64,000 nt of DNA from Zhongshania marina (GCF_002915595.1 NZ_PQGG01000013.1:85395-149394); one strand, 5' to 3'. Positions 28,745 through 38,278 are shown, counted from the first letter of the stretch. Translations and numbers: made by a program. Notes: generated by a model not told the origin, from the sequence alone.

Positions 28745-30457
28745 ATGGCCGAAATCAAATGGGATCACAGTGTCGACGTACTGGTCGTAGGCAGTGGTAA
28801 CGGCGCTTTGACAGCGGCGTTGAGCTGTTACGAAATGGGCGTGCAGGACGTGTTGGTGGTCGAGAAGTCAGCTCAAATTGGTGGCACCAGCGCGACCTCC
28901 GGTGGCGGTGTGTGGATTCCCTGCAATCGCTACGCGAAGGCGGCGGGGGCCAAAGACAGTTTTGACGATGCTAAGCAGTATTTGCTCAGCACAACGCCTG
29001 CAGGTGCTGTGCCCGAGGAGATGGTTGACGCTTATCTTGTCAACGGCCCCAAGATGATTGATTTTCTTCATGAGTGCAGTGATGTGCGCTATGAAACCCT
29101 AGAACACTACCCCGATTATTACACCAATGTTGAAGGCTCCCGCACCGGTCATCGCTCAATGGAACCAGAGCGCTTTGATTCGTCCTTATTGGGTGATGAT
29201 GTAAAACGTCTGCGCCCTAGCCATCACATGATGCGCATGTTTGGCAAAATTTATTTCACCCAGGTCGAGGCAGCATTATTGGTATTGCAAGCCCCCGGCT
29301 GGATTAAACTCACCATGAAGCTTGTTGCTCAATGGGCTTTCGATCTTGCTTGGTGGCTGCGGGGTAACGGACTAAGTCGCCAAATTTGTACCGGCGCAGC
29401 CGGCGTGGCTAGATTGTGGTATTCGCTTAAAAAGCGAAATATACCGCTGTGGGCGAGTGTGCCGATGCAAGAGTTAATCGTTGAGGATGGCCGTGTGCTT
29501 GGCGCGGTGGTGATGCGAGATGGTAAATCCTTGCGCGTGCAAGCAAGAAAAGGGCTCGTGCTGGCGGCGGGGGGCTTTGAGCGTAATCAAGCCATGCGGG
29601 AGAAATATTTACCGGCTCCTACCAGCACCGATTGGAGTGGTGGTGTAGAGGGCAATACCGGCGATGCCATTCAGCAAGGTTTGGCCATAGGTGCTGCTAC
29701 GCGTTTAATGGATGGAGCATGGTGGTGTACCACGGTATCGGTGCCGGGTGAGCCCGCGCCCCGCTTAAGTATTATGGAAAAGTCTTATCCCGGTTCTTGC
29801 ATAGTAAATTTGCGCGGCGAGCGTTTTGCCAATGAATCGCAAAATTACATGGCCTTTCAAAAAGACCTTTATAAGCAACACAGTGCGGAGTCACCATGCT
29901 CTCCGATGTACCAAATTTTTGATGCCCGTTTTCGTCGCGACTATATTGTCGGCCCCTTAATGACCGCCTCCTTGAAACCCGACTGGACAATTCCCAAAGA
30001 GTGGTTTGAAACGAAGCTGGTCGGAAAGGCTGCGACGATTCGCGAGCTCGCCGAACAGCTTGGTATTGATGGCGACAATCTTGAAAAGACCGTGGCCAAA
30101 ATGAATGCCTATGCAAAAACAGGTAAGGATGAAGATTTTCAACGTGGTGATTCGGCCTATGACCGGTATTACGGCGATCCGCGCTTTGAACCAAATCCCT
30201 GCTTAGGGGCTATTGAAGAAGCGCCTTTTTATGCGATGCGCCTAGAGGCGGGGGATTTTGGAACCCAGGGTGGTTTGGCGACCAACCCTAATGCGCAGGT
30301 CTTAAAAGAAGACGGTAGCGTCATCGACGGCTTGTATGCAATTGGCAATTGCAGTGCAGCGGTATTGCCTACCTATCCCGGTCCGGGCTCAACTTTAGGG
30401 CCAGCAATGACCTTTGCTTATCAAGCGGCAAAACATATCTGCGCTTATCAAGACTAA
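28745..30457 (+). CDS. KstD-like FAD-dependent oxidoreductase
   Basis: A 570-residue flavoprotein of the FrdA/3-ketosteroid delta1-dehydrogenase superfamily. The FAD Rossmann motif is VVGSGNGALTAALSCYEMG (residues ~14-32), then VEKSAQIGGTSATSGGGVW. Near the C-terminus, GLYAIGNCSAAV and TYPGPGSTLGPAMTF match the KstD region that supplies the active-site Tyr and Gly. KstD introduces a 1,2 double bond into ring A of 3-ketosteroids. The substrate here is unproven, but a FadD3-like ligase at 59 kb suggests steroid or terpenoid breakdown. It is a single gene with its own terminator and an inverted repeat upstream. Confidence 0.8.
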   Translation: MAEIKWDHSVDVLVVGSGNGALTAALSCYEMGVQDVLVVEKSAQIGGTSATSGGGVWIPCNRYAKAAGAKDSFDDAKQYLLSTTPAGAVPEEMVDAYLVNGPKMIDFLHECSDVRYETLEHYPDYYTNVEGSRTGHRSMEPERFDSSLLGDDVKRLRPSHHMMRMFGKIYFTQVEAALLVLQAPGWIKLTMKLVAQWAFDLAWWLRGNGLSRQICTGAAGVARLWYSLKKRNIPLWASVPMQELIVEDGRVLGAVVMRDGKSLRVQARKGLVLAAGGFERNQAMREKYLPAPTSTDWSGGVEGNTGDAIQQGLAIGAATRLMDGAWWCTTVSVPGEPAPRLSIMEKSYPGSCIVNLRGERFANESQNYMAFQKDLYKQHSAESPCSPMYQIFDARFRRDYIVGPLMTASLKPDWTIPKEWFETKLVGKAATIRELAEQLGIDGDNLEKTVAKMNAYAKTGKDEDFQRGDSAYDRYYGDPRFEPNPCLGAIEEAPFYAMRLEAGDFGTQGGLATNPNAQVLKEDGSVIDGLYAIGNCSAAVLPTYPGPGSTLGPAMTFAYQAAKHICAYQD

Positions 30458-30464
30458 TTTTATA

Positions 30465-30503
30465 GACGCCCTGACATTTCATTGTCAGCGCGTCTTTTCT
30501 TTT
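30465..30503 (+). terminator. Rho-independent terminator after the KstD-like gene
   Basis: GACGCCCTGACA (30465-30476) pairs with TGTCAGCGCGTC (30483-30494), with one C-C mismatch, and is followed by a T-rich run to 30503. It begins eight bases after the stop codon. Confidence 0.85.
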
Positions 30504-30524
30504 CTATCTCAGTAATAAGCTCTG

Positions 30525-30564
30525 CTGTCATATAAACTCCATTTTACTGACACATAACTGTCAG
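30525..30564 (+). promoter_or_regulatory. Two tandem Pho boxes (PhoB sites)
   Basis: Four 7-bp direct repeats lie at a strict 11-bp period: CTGTCAT (30525), ACTCCAT (30536), CTGACAC (30547) and CTGTCAG (30558), separated by the A/T-rich spacers ATAA, TTTA and ATAA. This is the layout of two adjacent PhoB boxes, each CTGTCAT-N4-CTGTCAT in consensus. They lie about 67 bp before the start of a phytase-like lipoprotein, which suggests induction by phosphate starvation. The second repeat is the poorest match. Confidence 0.7.
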
Positions 30565-30630
30565 CGTTTTGTCGCAATCCAATAGTAGTCTCACGCGATT
30601 AATATTTCGCGTGTAACTACTGGAGGAAAA

Positions 30631-33060
30631 ATGCATTTTAAAAAGACAGCTTTGGCATTGGGGATTATCGTAGGGACTTCGTTTTTGGTTGCCTGTGGTG
30701 GTGACAGCAACTCGAAGTCCAATAATGACAATGGCGGCGGTAATCTAACTCGCGAAATTAATCTTTTAGCAGGTAATGAGCATTGCTTTAGCGGCGGCGT
30801 GCAAACTGATTCCGGTACGGATAGCAACGCCAACAATGTTCTAGATGATAGCGAAGTGCTGAGCAGTACATTTGCATGCGCGCCAACCGTGTTAAACGAA
30901 GCAAAGAATTTTAATCGTATTGCCGCCTTGCCCGTTTGCTTACAAGACGATGCAAGTTGTGATTCCGATGAAACTACTGCTGCAGAAATAGTTGCCGCAA
31001 GTAGCGACGGTATGACACTGATTTATACCGACAGCCCAGCAGAGCGTGTCGGCTTTGTCGATATTACTGACCCATCTAAACCGAGTGTGTTAGGCGTGTT
31101 AGGTTTGGTTGGTGAGCCAACTTCAGTTGCTGTAAAAGGCGATTATGCATTGGTTGGTGTTAATACTGCTGCAGATTATATCAATGTGTCTGGAGCCTTA
31201 GACGTCATTAATATCGCAAGTCGTAGCAATGTGCGCAGTATTGATGTTGGCGGTCAGCCGGATTCTGTTGCCGTTAGCCCAGACGGGAATTACGCTGTCG
31301 TGGTTATCGAAAACGAGCGTGACGAAGACCTCGGTGACGGCGCTCCACCACAGCTACCCGCTGGTAAAGTTGTTATTGTAAATTTGACTGGCGAACCCGC
31401 CGCATGGACGACACAAACGATAGAACTCACTGGGCTAGCAGAATTATATGGCAATGACCCAGAGCCGGAGTTTGTCGATATCAACGCGAATAATGTCGCG
31501 GTAATTTCGCTTCAAGAAAATAACCATATTATTTTGCTCAATCTCGCCGATGGCAGCATTGTTAATCACTTTAGCGCTGGCACCGTAGATTTGACGGGCG
31601 TAGACGCTACGGAAGACGATCTAATTTCGCAAACTGAATCTTTGGATGATGTGCTGCGCGAACCTGACGGTGTAAGTTGGTTGTCTACTGAATACTTTGT
31701 TACTGCTAACGAGGGTGATCTCGACGGAGGCAGCCGCAGCTTCAGTGTATTTAGTACCGCTGGTGATGTGGTTTATGAGGCCGGCAATAGCCTAGATCAT
31801 ATAACGGCTCGCTATGGGCACTATCCAGAGTCGCGCTCTGAAAATAAAGGTAATGAGCCAGAGAACGCCGAGTTTGCGGTATTTGGTAGCGAGCGCTATT
31901 TGTTCGTAAACTCCGAGCGTTCTAGTGTGGTATTTGTCTATGACGTGGCAGATTTAACTAAGCCGGTATTCAAACAATTATTACCTGCGGCAGTTGGGCC
32001 AGAGGGCGCTTTGGCGATTCCTTCACGTAACCTCTTGGTTGTTGCCAGCGAAGAAGATAGTCGTGATGATGTGATGCGCTCAGCGCTAAATATTTATCAG
32101 TATGGTTCTGCGCCACAAGCGTACCCAACAATCGTATCGAATGATCGTGCAGACGGCTCGCCAATTTCCTGGAGCGCACTGTCGGGATTGTCGGCTGATC
32201 CCTCAAATAGCGATCTGATTTACGCGGTGGATGACAGCTACTACAAGCAGAATCGCATATTTACAATCGATGTCAGTGAGCAGCCTGCGGTAATCACCAA
32301 AGAAACGCGTATTACCGATGGCAACGGTGTATTGGCTGCATTGCCCGCCGGCGTATTACCCGCCTCCGCAATCAACGCAGATAAGACCGTTAATATCGAT
32401 CCAGAAGGTGTGGCTAAACTAGCGGATGGCAGCTTTTGGATAGCGTCAGAAGGTTCAGGAAACGCAATTGACGGCCCCGTTGCCAGTATGAACGTGCTTG
32501 TGAAAACCGATGCTAATGGTCTTGTCACCCAAGCCGTTACCTTGCCAGATGCTGTCAATGCTATTCAGCGCAACAATGGATTTGAAGGAGTCGCGGAATA
32601 TCAAGGTAAGCTCTATGTTGCTTTCCAGCGCGCATGGCAGGGTGAAGCCAATGTTCGTGTCGGCATTTACGATATCGCAAACGCAACATGGTCATTCCTG
32701 TTTTATCCCTTGGATGCGCCAGAATCGCAAAACGGTGGCTGGGTAGGTTTGTCTGAAATCACGTCCATCGGCAATGGTGAGTTTTTAGTGATAGAACGCG
32801 ATAACCAAGGCGGACCAGATGCAGCGATCAAGCGCTTGTATAAGTTTGATACCAGTGTCTTGGCAGACGGTGCAATTGTCACCAAAACCTTGGTGCGCGA
32901 TGTGTTGCTCGATATGAAGGCTACCGGCGGTCTAGTCACAGAAAAAATTGAAGGCACAGCCTTGTTGAGCAATGGTGATTTGCTAATGGTTAACGATAAT
33001 GATGGCGTTGAAGACAGCAATGGCGAAACGCAATTAATCAATCTTGGCAATATTTTGTAA
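30631..33060 (+). CDS. Lipoprotein with beta-propeller and esterase-like phytase domain
   Basis: An 809-residue exported protein. The lipobox LVAC|GG at residues ~19-24 predicts a lipoprotein. After an Asn/Gly-rich linker, residues ~80-470 have propeller-like repeats (VAVSPDGNYAVVV, VAVKGDYALVGV, VGPEGALAI). Residues ~500-805 match the esterase-like activity of phytase family: WSALSGLSADPSNSDLIYAV, NIDPEGVAKLADGSFWIASEG and KIEGTALLSNGDLLMVNDND. The Pho boxes upstream support a role in phosphate scavenging from organic phosphates outside the cell. The activity itself is not proven, and the N-terminal domain could bind the substrate or surface. TGGAGGAAAA precedes the ATG. Confidence 0.82.
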   Translation: MHFKKTALALGIIVGTSFLVACGGDSNSKSNNDNGGGNLTREINLLAGNEHCFSGGVQTDSGTDSNANNVLDDSEVLSSTFACAPTVLNEAKNFNRIAALPVCLQDDASCDSDETTAAEIVAASSDGMTLIYTDSPAERVGFVDITDPSKPSVLGVLGLVGEPTSVAVKGDYALVGVNTAADYINVSGALDVINIASRSNVRSIDVGGQPDSVAVSPDGNYAVVVIENERDEDLGDGAPPQLPAGKVVIVNLTGEPAAWTTQTIELTGLAELYGNDPEPEFVDINANNVAVISLQENNHIILLNLADGSIVNHFSAGTVDLTGVDATEDDLISQTESLDDVLREPDGVSWLSTEYFVTANEGDLDGGSRSFSVFSTAGDVVYEAGNSLDHITARYGHYPESRSENKGNEPENAEFAVFGSERYLFVNSERSSVVFVYDVADLTKPVFKQLLPAAVGPEGALAIPSRNLLVVASEEDSRDDVMRSALNIYQYGSAPQAYPTIVSNDRADGSPISWSALSGLSADPSNSDLIYAVDDSYYKQNRIFTIDVSEQPAVITKETRITDGNGVLAALPAGVLPASAINADKTVNIDPEGVAKLADGSFWIASEGSGNAIDGPVASMNVLVKTDANGLVTQAVTLPDAVNAIQRNNGFEGVAEYQGKLYVAFQRAWQGEANVRVGIYDIANATWSFLFYPLDAPESQNGGWVGLSEITSIGNGEFLVIERDNQGGPDAAIKRLYKFDTSVLADGAIVTKTLVRDVLLDMKATGGLVTEKIEGTALLSNGDLLMVNDNDGVEDSNGETQLINLGNIL

Positions 33061-33078
33061 TTGGTATTTTATAAATGT

Positions 33079-33105
33079 AGCCCGCGCTTGCGCGGGCTTT
33101 TTTTG
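33079..33105 (+). terminator. Rho-independent terminator after the phytase-like gene
   Basis: AGCCCGCG (33079-33086) pairs with CGCGGGCT (33091-33098) around CTTG, followed by seven T residues. It begins about 19 bases after the stop. Confidence 0.92.
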
Positions 33106-33143
33106 GGCTAATATTTGTGTATTGAAATATCTACTTCGCTACG

Positions 33144-34955
33144 TTAAATCGTTTTAGGAATTGTAAAGAAGAAGGTCGTACCCGCATTTGCCTCTGAATG
33201 TATCCAAATCTCACCGCCGTGCAGCGTGACAACTTTTTTGCACTTTGCTAAACCTATTCCGCTACCGGGATAGTCGTGTTGCGCATGTAGCCGTTTGAAT
33301 AGTAAAAAAATATGATCAAACTGCTGAGGGTCAATACCAATGCCGTCGTCCTGTATTGAGAAAAGCCAATTGCCGCCGTCGTCTTTACAGCTTACGGAAA
33401 TGTGGGGAGTGGAATTAGGCTTACTAAATTTTATGGCATTGCTAATTAAATTTTGAAAAAGCATATGTAATTCGGTTGAATACGCTTTTATGGTCGGTAA
33501 TCTGGAGCGGCTTATTTCCGCTTGGTGCTCATTGATGCTGCTGTCTAAATCGGCTAGCACATTGTCTAATAGTTTCTCGCAGTCCACCGTTGCTAATTCT
33601 GGTTCGCGACCTATTCTGCTGTAAGACATCAAGCCTAAGACAAGTCTTCGCATTCGCTCAGCCGCTTCGTTGATGTATTGAATAGACGCCTGTACATGGG
33701 GCGAGTTGTCTTTATCTTCGAGCTCTGATTTTAGCAATTCTGTAAAACTGGTTAATGTGCGCAATGGTTCTTGCAAGTCGTGGGAGGCAGCAAAAGCAAA
33801 TTGCTCTAGTTCTTTATTGCTTTCTCGCAATTGCTTTATGTTGTGTTCCAGTTCTAATGATTTAGTTTGGTAGCCCTTAGATATTTCATTTGCCAGTAAG
33901 GTGGCGCGGCGATTTGCGTTACTTAGTATAAGAAATAAGAAAAACAACATGGCATCGATTAGTATGCCGCCAAGCAGTATGAATGTCGGCTGAGAATTTT
34001 TTGCTTCATCTCTAAAGTCGGTGGTGCTTCTAATTGTAATTTGCCATTGTCGCCCGTAAATATCTAATGGAAACGTTTGTTCAAATTGCGGATTCTTGTC
34101 GAAGCGTTGGTCATCACTATTGTTCTCGTTGTAAAGCGTAAAATCGTCGTCGCGAATGGTGATTCCAACGTGGCGGCGCGCTTTTTCAAGTGTACCCAGC
34201 ATGAGTTTGTTAACAATAAACGGCGCGTACACCATGCCTGAGAATTGCTTTTGGCGTTCGGGTACATTTAGTGGAGTGGCGCTTGCTGCGCCATTGGAGC
34301 GATAGAACGGTGCGTAAAATAAAAATCCGGGTGTGCGCTCGGTAGACTGAACCAAATAAATTGGCCCGGTAATTTGTGCTTTTCCGCTATCTCTTGCCTT
34401 AAGTGCTGCATTCAAGCGGTTTTGTTCGTGGGCGACATCTAGACCGACGGCATTGGCATTTTCGGCGATTGGCTCTATATAGGTGATAGGTAGTCGGTAA
34501 GGGTTTTCGTGTTTGGGGTGGATGCCGTAGTTTGGTCGATCGCCTTGTTGGGAATCTAGATAATCGGCTAGTTCTGTGTCTGGCACATTGAAAATAACAC
34601 CGATGCCGTTTATGCCGCGATATTTTTCAGGTAGCCGCAATGCAGTCGCAAAACTATTCCACTGAGAAAAACTAACGCTGCCCCCGTGAGATTGAATGTT
34701 TGCTACGCCAGACCATAACGCGTCTTCGTATTTTTGCAGGCGCTCAATAATTAAGGTAATGACTTGATCGGCTTCGCGATGAAATCGATTTTCATTTTTT
34801 TCCTGAATTTGTATTTTTGAATACTGCCAAACGCCAATAGTCATTAGTAGTGATAGCGCGACGATAAGCCAGTGTACCCAATGCAGGCTTCCTACCTTGG
34901 AGGTTTTGTGTTGCTCTATCAGAGTCGCAATATTCTGTTCTTCGGAGCTGCTCAT
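33144..34955 (-). CDS. CHASE-domain sensor histidine kinase
   Basis: A 603-residue membrane kinase. A membrane helix (WLIVALSLLMTIGVW, residues ~22-40) precedes a periplasmic CHASE domain (~70-290, with RGINGIGVIFNV and GFLFYAPFYR), then a second helix (PTFILLGGILIDAMLFFLFL). HisKA carries the phosphorylated His in FAASHDLQEPLR, and the HATPase has LISNAIKF (N box), DDGIGID and GSGIGLAKCKKVV. CHASE domains sense small extracellular ligands such as adenine or cytokinin-like compounds; the ligand is unknown. No response regulator is adjacent, so it is an orphan. I prefer ATG 34955; another ATG at 35054 would add 33 residues of poor character, and neither has a clear ribosome site. Confidence 0.88.
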   Translation of the reverse strand: MSSSEEQNIATLIEQHKTSKVGSLHWVHWLIVALSLLMTIGVWQYSKIQIQEKNENRFHREADQVITLIIERLQKYEDALWSGVANIQSHGGSVSFSQWNSFATALRLPEKYRGINGIGVIFNVPDTELADYLDSQQGDRPNYGIHPKHENPYRLPITYIEPIAENANAVGLDVAHEQNRLNAALKARDSGKAQITGPIYLVQSTERTPGFLFYAPFYRSNGAASATPLNVPERQKQFSGMVYAPFIVNKLMLGTLEKARRHVGITIRDDDFTLYNENNSDDQRFDKNPQFEQTFPLDIYGRQWQITIRSTTDFRDEAKNSQPTFILLGGILIDAMLFFLFLILSNANRRATLLANEISKGYQTKSLELEHNIKQLRESNKELEQFAFAASHDLQEPLRTLTSFTELLKSELEDKDNSPHVQASIQYINEAAERMRRLVLGLMSYSRIGREPELATVDCEKLLDNVLADLDSSINEHQAEISRSRLPTIKAYSTELHMLFQNLISNAIKFSKPNSTPHISVSCKDDGGNWLFSIQDDGIGIDPQQFDHIFLLFKRLHAQHDYPGSGIGLAKCKKVVTLHGGEIWIHSEANAGTTFFFTIPKTI

Positions 34956-35132
34956 GCATTTACAAATTTTATGACGTTTGTTGTGAGTGTCGAATAGTAG
35001 CGGCGGATCAAATTCGATAGCGATATCTGTACGGTACATGCTTTTGCTGCGCATAAAGTGGCAGCCACTATGATAGCGGTCTATTGTGGCGCCTCAAGTT
35101 GGAGGGTGGTATGGCTGATTATACCTACAGCG

Positions 35133-35156
35133 CTAGCAGCTCATACAAGCTGCTAG
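35133..35156. other. Perfect 9-bp hairpin after the flavoprotein gene
   Basis: CTAGCAGCT (35133-35141) and AGCTGCTAG (35148-35156) are exact inverse complements with a six-base loop. It lies about 18 bases after the end of the minus-strand flavoprotein gene, but no T-run follows on either strand, so it is at best a weak terminator or an mRNA-stabilising hairpin. Confidence 0.5.
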
Positions 35157-35174
35157 CTAGGCGAACGCTGCTAC

Positions 35175-36659
35175 TCAGAGGGATGCTGTTTTGCCCGCCA
35201 TGCGGCCAAAGTAGGTCACGTCGCCAACCGACATGCCGCTGGCATAACCTGCCGCAGTGCGCGGAATACCTGCGGTAGTGCGACCTGCCGCATATAGACC
35301 CTTGATGATGTTGCCTTCTGGTGTGAGTACTTCGCCGCTTGGGAGTGTGTCTAGGCCGCCTAGGGTAAAGAAGGGATAGAAGGGGCCGCGACCTAGGGTG
35401 CAGTCCAAGGCCACGTAAGGGGGTTTGATGGGGCGTAACCACGCTTCGTGTTTGTGAAAGTATGGGTCGTCGCCGGTTTCTGCATGTTTGTTATAGGTAT
35501 CTACCGTGTATTGCAGGCTGCCTTCAGGCAGGGTTAGCTCTTGTTCTAATTCGGCAATGCTATCGCCAGTTCCTGCGACCGTTGCGCCGAGGTAGCTCAT
35601 TTTTTCGTAATCGCCATAGCCCTCAACATCGGTAATAAAGTAGATGCGCGATGAATTGCGTTGCGCGATCAGGGCGTTGTATCCCACGCGACCGTGGTAA
35701 CAGTCTTCATTGATAAAGCGCTGGGCCTTGTCATTGACCAAAATGCCGTAAGTTAGCGATGCCGGTGGGTAATAGGGGAGGCTGACAAAGCACTCGTGCA
35801 TATTGCTAGTGCCTGCACCCGCACCCATGCCCATCAGGATGCCGCTGCCGGTGTCGCCAGGATTGCCAATAGGGATTAAGCCGCAGTCAAAGGTAGGGGC
35901 GTATTTCTTGACCATGTCTTCGTTCATGCAGAAGCCACCGGCACATAAAATCACGCCTTTGCGCGCCCTTACGTTTTTTTCTTGCTGGTCGATTCTCACC
36001 ACAATACCGTCGACGTCGCCGGCGTCGTTCACAATTAGAGTTAGGGCGCGGCTGTCGTAATGAACGTCTACCGCCCGTGAATTGACCGCCTCGGTGAGGA
36101 TTTTCATCAGCAGCGGGCCGCCGTTGTCGCCCTCTACTTGAAGGTTGTGGCCTCGGGGTACGGGGCTGGCGTGTTCGGTAAAGGGATAGGCTTTTTCGTT
36201 GCCGGTGAATAATAAACAGTCGTCGGTGAGCGCCATGATCGCGCGCTCTTTCAGCTCGCTTAATTTGAATGGCACGCCAAGCCCAGTCAGCCAATTGTAA
36301 TGACCAATGCTGTTTTCACAGTAATGGCGAATTTTGGCCTCGTCAGCCTGATTGCCGAAGCAGGCCTTTAAATAGTTCACCATGTTTTCGGTATCGTCAT
36401 GGTAGCCGCAGGCCTGTTGCACTGGTGTGCCGCCATTGCCACCCATATAAATCTCGGCGCTCGATAATGCGGTAGAGCCGCCACTGGCACTGGCCAGCTC
36501 AAAAATACTGACTTTACTGCCGGCATCGGCTGATTCGATCGCGGCAGATGCACCTGCGCCGCCAAAACCGATAATGGCGATATCTGTCTCAATGTCCCAG
36601 TGGGTAATGTCTTTAGAGTTGCGCGGCGTGGTAGCGGTGGTTTTATTGGTTTGACTCAT
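35175..36659 (-). CDS. FAD-dependent oxidoreductase (FrdA/KstD superfamily)
   Basis: A 494-residue flavoprotein. The N-terminal FAD motif is IAIIGFGGAGASAAIESADAG (residues ~28-48), then GGSTALSSAEIYMGG. VILCAGGFCMNEDM lies in the middle, and the FAD-binding C-terminal motif is GLYAAGRTTAGI with AGYASGMSVGD. It lacks the heme and secretion signals of flavocytochrome c fumarate reductases, so it is cytoplasmic. Substrate unknown; relatives reduce or dehydrogenate ring or unsaturated acid substrates. It is divergent from fabV across a 308-bp gap, which hints at lipid or steroid metabolism but does not prove it. Confidence 0.8.
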   Translation of the reverse strand: MSQTNKTTATTPRNSKDITHWDIETDIAIIGFGGAGASAAIESADAGSKVSIFELASASGGSTALSSAEIYMGGNGGTPVQQACGYHDDTENMVNYLKACFGNQADEAKIRHYCENSIGHYNWLTGLGVPFKLSELKERAIMALTDDCLLFTGNEKAYPFTEHASPVPRGHNLQVEGDNGGPLLMKILTEAVNSRAVDVHYDSRALTLIVNDAGDVDGIVVRIDQQEKNVRARKGVILCAGGFCMNEDMVKKYAPTFDCGLIPIGNPGDTGSGILMGMGAGAGTSNMHECFVSLPYYPPASLTYGILVNDKAQRFINEDCYHGRVGYNALIAQRNSSRIYFITDVEGYGDYEKMSYLGATVAGTGDSIAELEQELTLPEGSLQYTVDTYNKHAETGDDPYFHKHEAWLRPIKPPYVALDCTLGRGPFYPFFTLGGLDTLPSGEVLTPEGNIIKGLYAAGRTTAGIPRTAAGYASGMSVGDVTYFGRMAGKTASL

Positions 36660-36813
36660 GGTGAACCCTAATTATTAGATTGTATGGCAGCACTAGCGGA
36701 GCACCTATTTGGTTTGCGATAGGCGCGGATATAAACGCTGATAGTTGCTTGGGCGGTGGTGTACGGTTTAGGTCTAATTGTAGGCAATCTTATTTTAATC
36801 GGCGCGGGCATAG

Positions 36814-36830
36814 CATCCGTTAAACGGATG
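36814..36830. promoter_or_regulatory. Perfect 17-bp palindrome between the flavoprotein gene and fabV
   Basis: CATCCGTT-A-AACGGATG is perfect over both 8-bp arms. It lies 64 bp upstream of a TATAAT at 36895-36900 that could be the fabV -10 box, although no good -35 is seen. The size and symmetry suit a dimeric repressor such as a TetR-family protein controlling one or both divergent genes. The rest of the 308-bp gap holds the leader hairpin described next and no gene. Confidence 0.5.
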
Positions 36831-36911
36831 AGGTTGTTTCGGCGCGCTTTCGCAATGTTGACGTTGAGTATTAGTGCTCGCCGGCAAGGCTGGTTATAAT
36901 GCCCGCCAAAC

Positions 36912-36933
36912 TAGGGCCTGTTAACAGACCCAA
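36912..36933 (+). repeat. Palindrome resembling fused ends of the MITE at 63.1 kb
   Basis: TAGGGCCTGTT (36912-36922) is followed at once by AACAGACCCAA, the inverse complement with two mismatches. The left 11 bases are identical to the first 11 bases of the inverted-repeat element at 63111-63281. It could be an excision remnant of such an element, or a simple hairpin in the fabV leader. Confidence 0.4.
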
Positions 36934-36967
36934 AACACGCTTAATTTATTTGGAGCAGGGATTCCCT

Positions 36968-38158
36968 ATGATCATCAAGCCTCGTGTGCGCGGATTTATG
37001 TGTGTCACAACCCACCCAGTTGGTTGTGAGGCCAACGTAGCTCAGCAGATAGACTACGTAAAAGCTCAAGGTGCCATCCCAAATGGCCCCAAGCGGGTGC
37101 TGGTGATTGGTGCCTCTACGGGTTACGGCTTGGCCTCGCGTATTAGCGCAGCATTTGGTGCTGGTGCCTCCACGCTAGGTATTTTCTTTGAAAAAGAAGG
37201 TACCGAGAAAAAGCCAGGAACAGCGGGTTGGTATAACTCGGCAGCCTTCCACAAATTTGCTGAGGCTGAAGGCATTTATGCAAAAAGCATTAATGGCGAT
37301 GCCTTTTCTGATGCGATCAAAGAAAAGACCATTGCGCAAATTAAGGCAGACCTTGGGCAGGTCGATTTAGTGGTTTACAGCTTGGCCTCGCCACGTCGTC
37401 AGCACCCTAAAACCGGTGAGGTGTTTAATTCAACACTCAAGCCCATTGGTAAAGATGTCACCCAGCGCGGCGTAAATACCGATAAAGAAACCATTGAAAG
37501 CTTTACCTTGGTTGCGGCCAACGAAGACGAGATTAACAACACCGTCGCGGTAATGGGTGGTGAAGACTGGCAGATGTGGATAGATGCCTTAGATGAGGCT
37601 GGCGTATTGGCCGATGGCGCTAAAACCACAGCTTACACCTACCTTGGCGACAAATTAACCTGGGACATTTACTGGCATGGCACTATTGGCGCGGCCAAGA
37701 AAGACCTCGATAAGCGCGTTATCAGCATTCGCGAGAAGCTTGCCCGCACCGGCGGTGATGCACGCGTTTCGGTCTTGAAGGCTGTTGTGACACAAGCTAG
37801 CTCAGCGATTCCGGTCATGCCACTGTATTTGGCCCTGCTGTTTAAAGCCATGAAGGCGGACGGTAGTCATGAGGGTTGTATTGAGCAGGTGTATGGTCTG
37901 TTCAAAAATAGCCTCTACGGTGATGCGCCGATTAAAGACGAAGAAGGCCGTTTGCGCGCGGATGGCTTAGAAATGCGTCCAGAGATTCAGGCTGCTGTCG
38001 AAAAAATGTGGGATGACGTGACCACAGAGAACTTAATGGCGACGACTGACTTTGCAGGCTACAAGCGCGAATTTCTACGCCTATTTGGTTTTGAGATTGA
38101 CGGTGTTGACTATGACGCTGATGTTGATCCAGTGGTGGAAATCAGAAATATGGTCTAA
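36968..38158 (+). CDS. fabV: Enoyl-ACP/trans-2-enoyl-CoA reductase FabV
   Basis: NADH-dependent enoyl reductase for the last step of fatty acid elongation, of the large triclosan-resistant type. ATG 36968 gives 396 residues starting [20 protein letters not shown], the usual FabV N-terminus; a frame to 36899 reads through the promoter and leader. Features are [20 protein letters not shown] (NAD loop), [15 protein letters not shown], and the [10 protein letters not shown] motif with the catalytic Tyr and Lys eight residues apart. TTTGGAGCAGG lies upstream. It is monocistronic with a strong terminator. No fabI is seen in the window. Confidence 0.96.
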   Translation: MIIKPRVRGFMCVTTHPVGCEANVAQQIDYVKAQGAIPNGPKRVLVIGASTGYGLASRISAAFGAGASTLGIFFEKEGTEKKPGTAGWYNSAAFHKFAEAEGIYAKSINGDAFSDAIKEKTIAQIKADLGQVDLVVYSLASPRRQHPKTGEVFNSTLKPIGKDVTQRGVNTDKETIESFTLVAANEDEINNTVAVMGGEDWQMWIDALDEAGVLADGAKTTAYTYLGDKLTWDIYWHGTIGAAKKDLDKRVISIREKLARTGGDARVSVLKAVVTQASSAIPVMPLYLALLFKAMKADGSHEGCIEQVYGLFKNSLYGDAPIKDEEGRLRADGLEMRPEIQAAVEKMWDDVTTENLMATTDFAGYKREFLRLFGFEIDGVDYDADVDPVVEIRNMV

Positions 38159-38244
38159 AGGGGGCGTGCCCTAATTGCGCCATGTATAACAAGGTGCTTA
38201 ATTGAGGGCGTGCTCATAATACACAGTGTTTGTGATGTTTTTAA

Positions 38245-38278
38245 AAGGCCCCGCAGCGTCGCTGCGGGGCCTTTTTTG
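38245..38278 (+). terminator. Rho-independent terminator after fabV
   Basis: AAGGCCCCGCAGC (38245-38257) pairs perfectly with GCTGCGGGGCCTT (38261-38273) around a three-base loop, followed by T residues. This is a very strong 13-bp stem. Confidence 0.95.
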
